From Rhodocollybia butyracea (taxonomy: Eukaryota; Basidiomycota; Agaricomycetes; Agaricales; Omphalotaceae): 64,000 bases of DNA. Under the pieces are notes generated by a model. It had not been told where the DNA came from. It did no database searches and worked only from the letters and a program-made list of their open reading frames with translations. Position numbers and translations under genes: made by a program. Below are positions 22,697 through 34,203 of the stretch, piece after piece; the first letter of the stretch is position 1, and each line of letters opens with the position of its first letter. The DNA lies in NCBI GenBank assembly GCA_015501585.1, contig JADNRY010000025.1, positions 1 to 64,000 on the forward strand. Direction: 5' to 3'.

Positions 22697-23188
22697 ATGA
22701 CTTCGGACTGGGACACGCCAACAGAAGGCTAGGCAGACGAGGATGCTGATCAAGAGGCTCTCGCTGCGCCTGGCTCACAGACTCAGGCAGTCAGTGACGC
22801 TCAGGGTCTTGCTTCGACGAGTCCTCTAGCGTTTCAGTCGCCCAGACCTTGCGCTACAGGTGGTCGGCCCAACACACATTCTGGCACTCACAACCTGGCT
22901 TCTCCTTTCTCTTCGCAATCTGCTCATCCCACGTCTCGCATGGAGCCCATTACAGCTGGCTCTTCTCGTATCATTCTCCCTTTGCCACAACTACATCGAG
23001 CTCCTACTCCGGCCAGAGGTGATACATTAATACAGGAGACCACTTCCCTTCACGGCGCAATCGATCCCAAGGGCATCCGGTTTGGGCATCCGGTACCCTT
23101 CAGACCCTCCGTCATGATGGGTCCTCCTTCTGGATTCTCCGCGGCCGACTTGGAACGTCAGTTCGACCAACTGTACGGGTTGGCGTAA
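22697..23188 (+). pseudogene. Gag-like low-complexity ORF with an internal stop
   Basis: An ATG at 22697 opens MTSDWDTPTEG, meets a TAG at 22730, and then stays open to 23188 with Ser, Pro, Gln and Thr-rich sequence ending in FSAADLERQFDQLYGLA. The composition and the short ordered end resemble the N-terminal part of a retroelement Gag, but no LTR, zinc knuckle or pol is visible nearby. It could equally be an unrelated decayed host gene. Confidence 0.25.
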
Positions 23189-25599
23189 AACTCGCCTGAA
23201 CAGGTTCTTTCCTTCCAAACGAGCGACTCCGTTACACACAGGGTTGGCCTTACCTAAGTCCTTGGTACGCCAATGGCTCCTGGTCAGTGGTACCTTCATA
23301 TTACAGTACAGCGCACATACATACACTGTGACTCAGATCGCTTCCAGCACCATCTGCGTCCACCATGTCTTCGCCAACTGACCGCCTCCAGGGCGAACTC
23401 TGCACCGATTTCGTTGGAGCGTGTTTTTCTGCGGATGGGGGTAAGCTTCCACTGAATACGTGTGCACTTGTGCTTCCGCTAACACATAGCGGACAGGGGT
23501 ATCCACAGGAATGGGGGAGCTCTCCAAATTCCGGCAGGCTCTTCTTAGTTCTAGAGTGCATATACAGCGCCCGAACAGTGCAGGTCGCACGGACTCACGG
23601 GACCCCTCAGTCCAGAGGTCTTCCGACGTCGCCAAATTCTCGCGATGATCGGGGTGGGACCAGACGCCCTTATGGCTATAGGGACGCCTCTCCGCGCGAT
23701 GCTACTGGAGTCAGGAGGATGCAGGTTTTACCTCCCATTCAGCTCCTTGGGATTTCCGAGTTCGGGGTCCGGGTCTTCCACATTTTGGTTCTTATGAGGT
23801 GTACCAATTGTGTCTATAACAGATTTTGGATCAAGGAATCGTTGTATAACGAGTTCGAACTTCGAGCGTAATCTGATTATTCTGGTTCTGTTTTTTTCCT
23901 TTGCGGTCAACGGGGAAGAAGAAGAATTGCGCTCACGGGACCATAACAACTCGGACATTCAACGCCTCTATTCCGTTGCATCGACAAATTCAACACCCGG
24001 TTACACCCGCTCCTGCTCTCGTATATTCCTCTCTTTCAACAGCAACAGCGCTTTGACACATAACACGTAACGCATAACGGGTTATCGTACGACACTAACT
24101 GCTTTTTTTTTACACAATATCACCAATTTTTTTTTCCGTCTTCAATAATTACGCTTCATTGAAGCTGCATTTGCCTATCAAACCCCTCGGACTCACATTT
24201 CCGCCTAATTCTTTGATCTCAAGAACACGGCGTTATTCAATGGGGATTGTTTTTCAGTAGTATGGCGTTCCTAGTTATATTGACGATTGGCCTTGCGTCG
24301 ATGTTTAGCTGATGAGCGGATACAGCATACAGCAACAATACACCACCCTCTCTCCTCTGCGCGGGCCGCACTTTGAAATATCCACGTACCATCCCACTTG
24401 CTATCTAGGACAACAAGATCCGTCATACAACGTCCTGCCTATACCGCCGTCCTCGAATCTGGTATCTCCCACTCACAAAGCTGTTCTCTCGTCTCACAGC
24501 GCTTGGATGATCTAGCTGCCTGTTCCATCTGATGAGTACGGTGTTCTGTCTGTTCTTGTTCCAATGGTGATGTATTCAATCCAGATTGCTGTAAAATGGG
24601 ACGGTGGAATAAACCTATGTGGCTTTGGTGGATCATTGGTGTTGCTGTGCGTGTCCCAAGTTCATTCCTGCTCTCTAATATTGATGAATATGTATTGACG
24701 TTCAATCAGAACTCGGCGGTCCGATACAGCTTACAGCTTTCAACTGCTGTATGAATAAAGATGGATCTTGTAAGGACATGTTGACGCGGCCGTTTTCGAA
24801 CATATATAACGATTTTTTTAAAGTGAGCTCTAGTCCCCGTGTAGAATATGCTCTCGTATTATAGACACTTGCCATCGTGGCTCGGACGAGCGAGTGTGCG
24901 TGGTTTAGCGTAAACGTCTCTGGCTTTCCACTTCCGGAGGATCGATACATAGAGGAAATCCCTGCTCGCCTCTCCTGCTTGTTTAACCTAGGCTCTGTCG
25001 TTTCACTTCATGCTGGTAGATCTGACAAACTTTTGCATATACGTGAGTGAGCAAATAACCCGGTGTATGGAAATCTCCTGGCTTGAACAATGTTTGTTTT
25101 GTTGTAAAAGTACGCCATACTCTCGTTATTTCCCCGGCCGACTATCCGTTTCTGATGGGCTTCATGAACTCTCGCGTGGACCATTCGTTGCTTTCTCTCT
25201 CATCGTAATGGATACTTGCGACCGAATACCAAAACGCCACTGAAGGCATCCATTGATACCTTGTTAGCAGACAACCACAGCGTGTGCATGTTGTCGAACG
25301 AAAAGTAAGGAAGACCTCAAGATAACCTTATGACTCGATAGTCTGATTATTTCAGAAGATCAGGGGGCTATTGAGTATGGGACCTCTGACACCTTCGCCG
25401 CACGAGCCCGTATATTGTATCTAGATCTAATACAACTCCCTACACGTTGTCCCTTTTCGAGGATGAAGGTACACACTAAAAGTGTTTCCGCGTGGCTAGC
25501 TGTATTATGCCTATATCTATCGCAGCCAAACGTAAAATCCCCCCGACCACATCTCGCTCTCAATTCACTTTCTGTACTGTACTGCGATTGTCACTGACT
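23189..25599. other. Long stretch without a supportable gene
   Basis: Several ORFs of 60-168 codons exist (e.g. 23365-23871 +), but none has a recognisable domain or support from a second copy in this window. It may hold remnants of the element suspected at 22697 and the promoter of the gene starting at 25600. Confidence 0.4.
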
Positions 25600-28500
25600 A
25601 TGGCCAGCGTTAAGACTCCATCTGTCTTGTGGGCCCAGCGAAGCTCGGCAACCATCAAACAGAAGGTCGGTACTAGCTCTTTGTGCTATCCTTAACTAGA
25701 GCTGAGAATGACATGCGCCTTAGAACTTCATTTACCTGACCGTCAGCGTTCGAGGGATTATACACTCCACTTTGGAATATAACATCACAAACACAACCAT
25801 CTCTCTGAAAGTCAACGGGAGAGAGTGCGTCATCCAATGCAAAATTTGTTTTTTCAATCATGGTCTAACTTTGAGTTTTGGTCTAGGGGAAATGAAGAGC
25901 ACAAATACGCCTTTGAACTTGATTTTTACGCTGAAGTGATCCCGGACTCTGTACGATTTTTTTATTTATTTTCAGAACCCGTTTCATTCACACTGTAGTA
26001 TAGGCATCTAATAACAGTAGCACCCCGCAATCTACTACTATTGTTATCTTCAAGAAAGATATCGCTCATCGGTCTTGGCCGCGATTGTCCAAGACCACAC
26101 TGGCATATGTCAAGACAGACTGGAGTAGATGGGAAGACGACGAGTCCGATGACATAGACTCGGATGAAAAGAGCTCAATTGATAGTATCAACACAGATAG
26201 GGATAGTTCTTCTACAGGGAAAAAAGTTAAAGAGCCGGTATGTAAATCAACTTCAAAGTTTATGATCTCAATAACAACGATCACGGTTGCTCTCAAAGCC
26301 AAGCTCAAAGCCACCAATTCAGGTAATGTACTTCAGTATGATGTTAAGTGAAAAACTAATAGAACAGAAAAGGCTGGCAAGCTGGACAGAGATGGGGCAT
26401 TTTTCTATCAGCGCTTTCAGCGTCTGGGTGAAATGGCCGACCTTGAGAAAGCTGTCGCATATTGGCGAGAGGAATTGGGCCTATTCCCTGCACCTCACCC
26501 AAACAGGGGCGCTTCACTTAATAACCTTGCCACTGCACTCACTTTTCAATTTCAGCAGACCGGAGACTTGAAGAAACTGGAGGAATCGATCCAATGTCAT
26601 AGAGATGCATTGCAACTATTTCCTGCACCCCACCAAAATAGGGCCTACTCACTTAACAACCTTGCTTTCGCGCTCTTTACGCAATTTCAGCGGCAGGGTG
26701 ACTTTGAGATCCTGGAGGAATCCATCCGATACCACAGGGAGGGCTTGAAGCTGACACCCGTGCCTCACCCCAACAGGGGTACCTCACTTATTAACCTTGG
26801 ACTTGCACTCTCTGCACGATTTGATCACCAGGGAGACTTGACAAACCTGGAGGAATCCATCCAATGCTATAGGGAGGCATTGAAACTATGTCCTCCCCCT
26901 CACCCAAGCAGGAGTAACTCACTTAATGGCCTTTCTTCTGTACTCCTTACACAGTTTGAGCAGAAGGGAGATTTTGAGAACCTGGAGGAATCCATCAAAT
27001 ACTTGAGGGAGGCATTGAAGCTGAGACCTGCACCTCACCCAAACAGGATCAACACACTTAATGGCCTTGGAATTGCACTCTCTACTCGATTTCAGCAACA
27101 GGGAGAGATTGACAACCTGAAGGAATCCATCCAACATCATAGGGAAGCTTTGGAGCTGACCCCTGTATCCCACCACAACCGGGATACCTTTCTTGGTAGC
27201 CTTGCAGTTGCACTCTGTACATACTTTGAGCACAAGGGAGACCTGAAGAACCTGGAGGAATCTATCCGATTCCATAGAGAATCACTGGCATTGCGATCTG
27301 CACTTCACCCCAAGAGGAGTGACTTCCTCAATAACTTTGCTTCTGCTCTCTTGATACAATTTCGGCAGAAAGGAGACGATGAGAGTCTAGAGGAATCCAT
27401 CCAATGCCATAGGGAGGCATTGCAGCTGAGACCTGCTCCTCACCCGAACAGGGGAGAGTCACTTAACAACCTTGCCTTTGCACTCTCTACACGATTTGAG
27501 GAGAAGGGAGACTTTGAGAGCCTGGAGGAATCCATCCAATGCCATAGGAAGGCTTTGGAACTATATCCTGCACCTAACCCCAACAGGAATGGCTCACTAA
27601 ATAACCTTGGACTTGCACTCTTTGCACATTTTGAGCAGAGAGGAGACTTGGAGAGTCTGGAGGAATCCATGCAATGCCATAGGGAGGCATTGAAGTTAAG
27701 ACCTGCACCTCACCCCAACAGGCATGGCTCATTGAATAACCTTGCTCTCACACTTTCTAGATGCTTTGAGCAGAAGGGTGATTTTGCGAACCTGATGGAA
27801 TCCATCCGATACCATAGGGAGGGCTTAGAGCTGACACCTGCAACTCACCCCAGCAGACCTTCCGTGCTTAATAACCTTGCTTTGGCACTGTATAATCAAT
27901 TTAACCAGCAGGAGGACTTGAGTGTTCTCCATGAAGCCATTGGTTTGTTATGGGAAGCTCTTCAAATACTTCCCGAATATCATCCCCTTCATTCACTTCT
28001 TTCAAGTCAACTTGGGACTGCACTCATGAAACTTTACTCCACTACCTCTCAGCCCCATCATCTGGAAGCTGCAATAGATGCCTTTCGTGGTTCTGTAAAC
28101 GCACAATTTTCATCTTCTCTGTCCCGATTTCAATCTGCAATCACTTGGGCACGTGAAGCACACTCCTCTCATCCATCTGCATTAGAGGCATACCAATGTG
28201 CAATAGATCTTTTGCCTCATTTATCTACACTTGGCCTGCATTTGCAAGCTCGACAAGATGCATTGCGCAATGCTAACGGTCTTGCCTGTAATGCTGCTAG
28301 TTGTGCCATCGATGCAGGGGACTTGGAACAAGCAATTAAATTTTTGGAAACAGCCAGAGGAGTATTTTGGTCCCAATCACTCCAACTTCGCACTCCTTTT
28401 GATCACCTTCAATCCAAATCTCCACTCTTGGCACAGAAACTTCATGATCTCTCAAATGCACTTGAGCAAGGGTCTTTTCGTCATGTCAATGATTTCTGAC

Positions 28501-29902
28501 ACTGACCAGAAAAAACGACTGACTATGGAACAAGAGGCCAGCCACTTTCGTCATTTAGCAGAAGAGTGGAATCGTACACTTGAGGAGGTGCATACTCTGG
28601 ATGAATTTCAAGATTTTCTGTTACCCAAACCTTTCCATGAACTGAAACGAGCGAGCATCAACCGGCAGATTGTCATACTGAATGTCAGCACATATCGATG
28701 TGATGGTTTGATTCTCTCAGAAAATGGTGTAACACATGTTCCATTTCCAATAATCACCATGAAACATGTAATTGATTTGGCCAAGGCACTTCATCTAGTA
28801 TTATCACCAAATGGAACTCGCTCGGCGGATATGCCTGAGCAGATTCACATAGCTATGCGATCTCTTCATGATGAACTGCACAACCAGAGTCGACTCCATC
28901 CAAAGATTCATCCTCAAAATCATCATATTTCTGGCACTAGGGCTGAGGTATTTCGGTCCATCTTGGAGATATTGTGGCTCTCTGTTGTTCATCCAGTAAT
29001 TTGTGAATTAGGATTACAGGTAAAGACTGTTGCAACCCATCATCTCATAGAATACTGAATCTCTGTTGCAGCGGTCAGACTCACCTCCACGTCTCTGGTG
29101 GTGTCCAACTGGCCCCTTTGCTTTTCTTCCCATTCATGCAGCGGGAATCTTTGAGTCTTCAGGCATAGCCCTTGAGGATGTTTCCGACTATGTCATATCA
29201 TCATATACACCCACATTGAATCCTCTTCTTGCTCAGCCATCCCAATTAGATGACACTTTCAAGGTGCTTGCTGTAGCTGAGCACAGCAGTCTGCCAGGAA
29301 CGCTCAATGACCTACAAAGGATCAACAAATGGGTTCTGCCTAAACATTTGGTAGTACTCGGAACTACAGAGTCCCCCACTACAGTTGAAGATGTATTATC
29401 CCACATTTCGAGAGCCTCAATTGCGCACTTTGCATGCCATGGAACTCAGAATAATGAGAATCCATTCAAGAGTGCTCTTCAAGTTCTTCCAGATGATCAT
29501 GTAGAAATTTCAAGAATAATAAAGTTACGTTTGAATGCATCGTTGGTGTTTCTCAGTGCATGTGAAACTGCCACAGGAGACGTGAAAATTCCTGATGAAG
29601 CAGTTCATATTGCCTCTGCGATGCTATTTGCAGGTTTTCAAGGTGTTGTGGGCACAATGTGGTATGTAACTGCTGTTCTCCTGAAAGTTCCAAGATGATT
29701 ACTCATATTTATTTGAAGGAGTATTGGGGATGAAGATGCCCCAGATATTGTTGATAGCTTTTATGGATATCTGTTCAAAAATCGCTCAACACCAGATACC
29801 ACAGAGGCTGCACAAGCTTTACATTTTGCGGTGAAGAAAATGCGCAAAGACAAGAAATGCTCATTTGAGGACTGGGTTCCGTTTATTCACTTAGGACTTT
29901 GA
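25600..29902 (+). CDS. Predicted p23/Sba1 - TPR - CHAT fusion protein (one 1-nt frameshift)
   Basis: Exons: 25600-25665, 25724-25824, 25887-25950, 26004-26322, 26368-29019, 29072-29661, 29719-29902; all introns are GT-AG, 45-62 bp. Exons 1-4 encode an Hsp90 co-chaperone p23-type CS domain: VLWAQRSS start, YAFELDFYAEVIPDS, then SWPRLSK and an acidic DDESDDIDSDE tail. Exon 4 ends in phase 1, which exactly matches exon 5 (G+AA), so p23 runs in frame into about 12 TPR-like repeats of 42 residues (26,430-27,990; ESIQCHREAL-LRPAPHPNR pattern). A CHAT caspase-like protease domain follows with HFACHG (His about 1190) and LSACETATGD (Cys about 1231). Conceptual length is about 1324 residues. A 1-nt insertion near 28,490-28,500 breaks the frame before the CHAT part; it could be a real lesion or a sequence error. 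Likely a cytosolic regulated protease or immune-type sensor (inference). Confidence 0.75.
26430..27995 (+). repeat. 126-bp tandem coding repeats (TPR array)
   Basis: About 12 successive units of 126 bp (42 codons) with high nucleotide similarity, e.g. GGAGGAATCCATCCAATGCC recurring at the same phase. Each encodes one helix-turn-helix TPR-like repeat. The nucleotide similarity suggests recent unit duplication or conversion. Confidence 0.8.
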
Positions 29903-30149
29903 TTAGTATTCTATAACTGGCTTGTTCATTCAAGTATTTTTTTTGGTCATAAGCTCAACCAACCCCCGCTCCAAATAGGGAAGGATAATATCATATGCTG
30001 TTTGCGGCACAGCTCAATCTTGTTACATTAATGCTACTTTGTTCTTAATTTTCATTATGTTTTTGCATCAAAGCACGTGGCAAGTAAGCGTAAGAATCGA
30101 CCTTATGTATAGTGAATACCGAAAATCAGAGCCCTTTTGAGACAATGTG
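29903..30149. other. 3' flank of the CHAT gene and left part of the tRNA/SNX9 duplication unit
   Basis: From about 30,055 the sequence resembles 12,300-12,350, 13,010-13,095 and 20,560-20,640 (AAGTAAGCGTAAGAAT and GAGCCCTTTTGAGACAATGTG), then is cut by the transposon at 30150. Confidence 0.5.
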
Positions 30150-30199
30150 TATGGCACATATAGTGTCAAATAATTAAGCATAAATTTATACCAGTGGGC

Positions 30200-30500
30200 A
30201 GTGCTTTTGCGGACCTAACTTCAATATTTTGAGCATCTTGGACACAAGTCAAGATACATATTGTGGACCTAAGTAAGACAAAGATTTTTGAGTAAAACTA
30301 TGCTTTTGCGGACCTCACTTTTGCGGACCTCATTTTTTATTTTTGCGGACCTCATTTTTGCGGACCTCATTTTTTATTTTTGCGGACCTCATTTTTGTGG
30401 ACCTCACTTTTGCAGACCTCACTTTTGCAGACCTCACTTTGCAGACCTTACTTCTGTAGACCTTACTTTTACGGACCTTACTTTTACGGACCTTTTGGCC
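30200..30500 (+). repeat. Left subterminal repeat array
   Basis: About ten copies of TTTTGCGGACCTCA and variants (TTTTACGGACCTTA, TTTGCAGACCTCA). The complementary motif (GGTCCGCAAAA, TGTCCACAAAA) is repeated at about 32,940-33,215 near the other end. Confidence 0.8.
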
Positions 30501-31508
30501 TGAGGTCTAGTCAGCATATTTTAGTATGTTCTTCGGCTGACCGGCTGACCAACGCCGAATTAGCGCCCGGTCACATGGTATCTTCATTGCCTCTCGGTTT
30601 CGTCTTCTCTTCAGTATGCCAGAGACTGGTGTAGTGACCGGCTTTGCTAGAGAGATTATGGGTCACCTGGAATATCCAGTAAATTGTGTGCTGACGATCC
30701 GATTGAACATGGTAAGGGGCTCAGTCTGATGTTATCTGGTATTATAGTTTTGACACCATCAGGAAACAGTGAAATGATACGGACTGATACACACAATGAG
30801 GCTTTTTCCATGTATAGCGTATACAATCTGTATTGATCTGTATACTTTGCAGGCCAGTATGTACTACGAGTATACCCTGTATCAATTTGTATTTGATGGG
30901 GGGGCCTCCGTATATAATTGTACTGCTTCACATTATCGGGCCATTGATCTGTCTACATACAATTTCAGGTGGGCGGGCGCCGGGAACAGGCCACCTTGGC
31001 TTGGCCGCTTATTGGAATATTATTATTATTCAAGTTGGAAGTCGATGCCTGCCCTACACTGCTCACATGGTCATGCCATGTCACGTTCATGTTGGTTAAA
31101 AATTCTTTCTTCCTTTCAGCCGTCTCCTCAAGGCTTTCTCCCGCTAACACTATCTGAATGGCCTCAACCTCTCAACATCTCACTGTCTAGAGAATCTAAT
31201 GCTCTCACTGCGCTTCTCATTTCTTCTTCAAAATTGCTTTGGCTGCTTTCGGTCTTCAAGGTGCCTTTTCAGCACATCAAGAGCTGGCAAGAGCTGGATG
31301 ATACAGGGTGAATCGGTACATCGTTCTTTATATATCTGGTAGTTGTTCTATCTGACAACGTTCCTTTTTCATTCCTGCTTCCGCTTCAGCGCTATATGGT
31401 ACGTCTCATGTTCTAGCCATTGTTCTCTCTGACGACGTCAGTATAGTTCTTCGCCTCCCAGTCTGCCTCAATTCCTACCACCTCTTAACTCAGTTAAGTT
31501 TTCGTTAC

Positions 31509-31700
31509 TTGTCGGTCGTGTTTTCTCGTTGGTCGTGTTTTCTCGTTGGTCGTGTTTTCTCGTTGGTCGTGTTTTCTCGTTGGTCATGTTTTCTCGTTGG
31601 TCGTGTTTTCTTGTTGGTTATATTTCTCGTCACTCGTTGCTTGTATTTTCTCGTTAGTCGTGTTTTCTTGTCGGTCATGTTTTCGTTACTCGTCAGCTAC
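31509..31700 (+). repeat. Minisatellite, 17-bp unit
   Basis: Tandem copies of TCGTTGGTCGTGTTTTC, about seven clear units followed by degenerate ones, inside the 30150-33240 element. Confidence 0.8.
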
Positions 31701-32489
31701 GTTTTCGTTGCCATCTCAGTTACATTTTTGTTAGCTCTGTCTATTATATGAGTTGTCTGTCTCAGCTATGTATATAGTCCTGTTTATTAGTTACGTTTTT
31801 GTTACTCGTATTACTACATTAATGAAAGGCGTATGCTCCCCTTTGTTGGACACGAGTATTCCGTAAGTAATTGCATGACAACCTGCAGTAAATAGCATGG
31901 ATTGTGGCAAATCTAACCTGTCCTGACTGAGATGTAGTGCTCTGGACAGATATTGTATATGTACAGTATGTGAAGTGAGAGTATATGTAGTGTACAAGGT
32001 ATGCATATTGATACTGTGCACTTAGTGAGGGTATACATACTATACAGAGCGATACAGTATCATACGTACAGGGGGACCTTTAAACAGCTATACAATAGAT
32101 ACATATGATACGTACAGGGTCATATAAGGGTTATTTTTTCCTGATGACGTTTTGACGCGTTTTGTACATGTATTGTTCGCGTTTTTTGATGTAGGAGTCT
32201 TTACATCGATGGAGATGGGTGTGCCTTGGCCACTGGAGCAAGACCGACGGCTAGACCTCACCCATTGCTGTACCATGACCATGACTTTCTACCACTGCTT
32301 GTTCACTGTTTTCAGCTTGGCATACTTAATCAGTTGTTAATCAGTCTTCTGAAGGCACATATGGTACCGCTAAAAGTGCAGTGGATGTACATTCATCTTC
32401 ATACATTAGCTAGATACTTTTAAGGGGTTCAGCACTATAGCAAAATACTTACTTTTGCTATAACAGTATATATCAGTGTCCCAGGCCCG

Positions 32490-32618
32490 GATCAGCAAAA
32501 CCTGTATGCACGGGAAGCTGCTTTCCGGCACTGTACAGCGCTGGGGGCCGCTGGGAGCCGATGGAACCGGCTGTACGGTGCCTGACAACGGCTCCAGCTT
32601 ACCCATGTTTTGCTGATC
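32490..32618. mobile_element. 129-bp MITE-like palindrome nested in the larger transposon
   Basis: Terminal inverted repeats GATCAGCAAAAC / GTTTTGCTGATC, with an imperfect palindrome continuing inward (CTGTACAGC against GGCTGTAC). It shares the GCAAAACCTG terminus with the element at 19988-20176. Confidence 0.5.
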
Positions 32619-33505
32619 GATTTGCTCACCTTCAAATGTAGCCTTGACACACTTGAGTAGCCCACTGGCATGGAACTTAAGAATACGCAGAATTTAGTTT
32701 CACTGGTCATCATTGATATTCTAGGAATTGTGAATGAGCTCAGAATGAGCTTGTCAGAACTTATAGTAAGCGCCGATAACGCCTTTAACGCTGGAGGCGC
32801 CTAATCAGCAATCTAATCAACATTTGTCATCCATAGAACTTTGGACTTTGGACTTAATCTGTGTCCAACTTGATAGAAAATAAGTATGTCTGACTTCGAT
32901 GAGTTGTTTCCAATTTGAGTCGATGAGATTTGAGTCCCTAAAACCTGGATCCCAAAACTTGTGTCCACAAAACCTGTGTCCGCAAAATGCATGTCCACAA
33001 AACACATGTCCACAAAACTCATTTCTGCAAAACTCCTAAAAGTTGTGTCCACAAATCTTATGCCTGACTTGACCTTAGTTCAACCAGACATTTTGTTCAA
33101 GTTAGGTCCGCAAAACAGTTATCAAAAGCTAAAGTGTCCGTAAATGACTATTTTACACTATTTTATGAAGTTAGGTCCGCAAAAGTGGTGCCGAAGGCTA
33201 AAGTGTCCGCAAATAATTATTTGACACTATATGTGCCATAAATGTGTGACCCTAGAGTCTTGATGATAACTACAGTGTGATAAACCAAGGTCTGGAGACG
33301 TTGGGATCAGGTTCAGCCGAGTCCAAAGAACCTGACCACTATCATCCGAGTTGCGGGTAAACCTCGAGGAAACTGGCAGCTGAAGGATATAAACATATCT
33401 AGCCTGGCAAGTTCTTCGAGGTAGAGAGAGCACTGTCATTGAAAAATATGCTATGAAGTCCTACAGCGAGTGGATAAAAAACTCAAAGACAGACTAGACT
33501 GCTAT

Positions 33506-33605
33506 CACTCTGGCTGGGAGTCGAACCCAGCTTTCGCGCGGTATCAACAACATTCAAGAAAACTTTCATGACAGGTGCGTGTACTAGTCAATATACTACC
33601 AGAGA
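33506..33605 (-). tRNA. tRNA-Asp-like copy with intron
   Basis: GTC anticodon loop, TTCGACT T loop and a paired T stem. The outermost acceptor pair is lost (T-T). The insert after the anticodon is about 28 nt. It sits beside the fullest SNX9-like gene, as do the other copies. Functional state uncertain. Confidence 0.4.
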
Positions 33606-34203
33606 GACCTTAGTACATCGTAGTCGCACAATCGATTATGGTATAGAGAACGCTGTGGAAATTTGAGTCACCAAGAGAAAAAGCTCGCAGCCTCTGAGGG
33701 ATATCGATGTAATGAAGTACGTGACGACGATATATGGACAGTTTCGAGAACTCGTGAACTTGAGTCACCAAGAGAAAAAAACTCACATCTTCTGAGGGAC
33801 TCTGATATCGATGTAATGGCCATACACTGAAGTACGTGACGACGACATATGAACAGTCTCGATGTTGGATGACGAAAACGGGGGAGAAGTTGGAAAACTT
33901 TGAGAATCTGGAGCGGATCACTCCACTAGCGTCCAGAGGACATCATGCGAGTCGCAGACCGGAAGCTAGCAAACACGGTTGAAGCATTCGAACAATATTT
34001 ATACATGCGAGTACAATGCTAAATTACAATCAAGTTCCCTGAAGAAGCGCACAAAGTGAAAGGATTGAGAAAATAGGTTGATTCTGGTATCTGGTCCATT
34101 CTGTGGTTCCACGTAACTTCTAGTTATAACAGTCCTCATTCACGGTCCTCAGCCCTCATCAACTGTCCTCATCAACGACCCTCGTCCACGCTCCCATCCA
34201 CAC

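Larger units (their letters stand above)
30150..33240. mobile_element. 3.09-kb non-autonomous inverted-repeat DNA transposon
   Basis: Perfect 27-bp terminal inverted repeats start TATGGCACATATAGTGTC (30150-30176 and 33214-33240). A 6-bp target duplication, AATGTG, lies at 30144-30149 and 33241-33246. Removing the element gives GACAATGTGTGACCCTAGAG, close to the uninterrupted paralogous site near 20,610-20,640. Subterminal arrays of a TTTGCGGACCT motif point in opposite directions at the two ends, as expected for transposase-binding repeats. No transposase-like ORF is present; the 171-codon ORF at 30796-31311 looks random. Superfamily not assigned. Confidence 0.85.

Noticed and set aside
23365..23871. 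168-codon ORF as a conserved gene
   Set aside because: No recognisable domain and low-complexity, arginine/glycine-rich composition; no second copy in the window.
22697..24070. Complete LTR retrotransposon
   Set aside because: No pair of LTRs, PBS/PPT or pol motif could be found; only a gag-like ORF remnant is visible.
25600..26237. Stand-alone p23 gene ending before the TPR-CHAT gene
   Set aside because: Splicing at the GTATGT at 26238 to the AG at 26298 or 26310 leaves the next exon out of phase with the TPR frame, whereas reading through to 26322 gives the correct phase. No in-frame stop separates the domains. Still worth an RNA check.
30796..31311. 171-codon ORF as a transposase
   Set aside because: No DDE/D-like spacing, zinc finger or HTH pattern, and biased composition; it looks like a chance ORF in the element.
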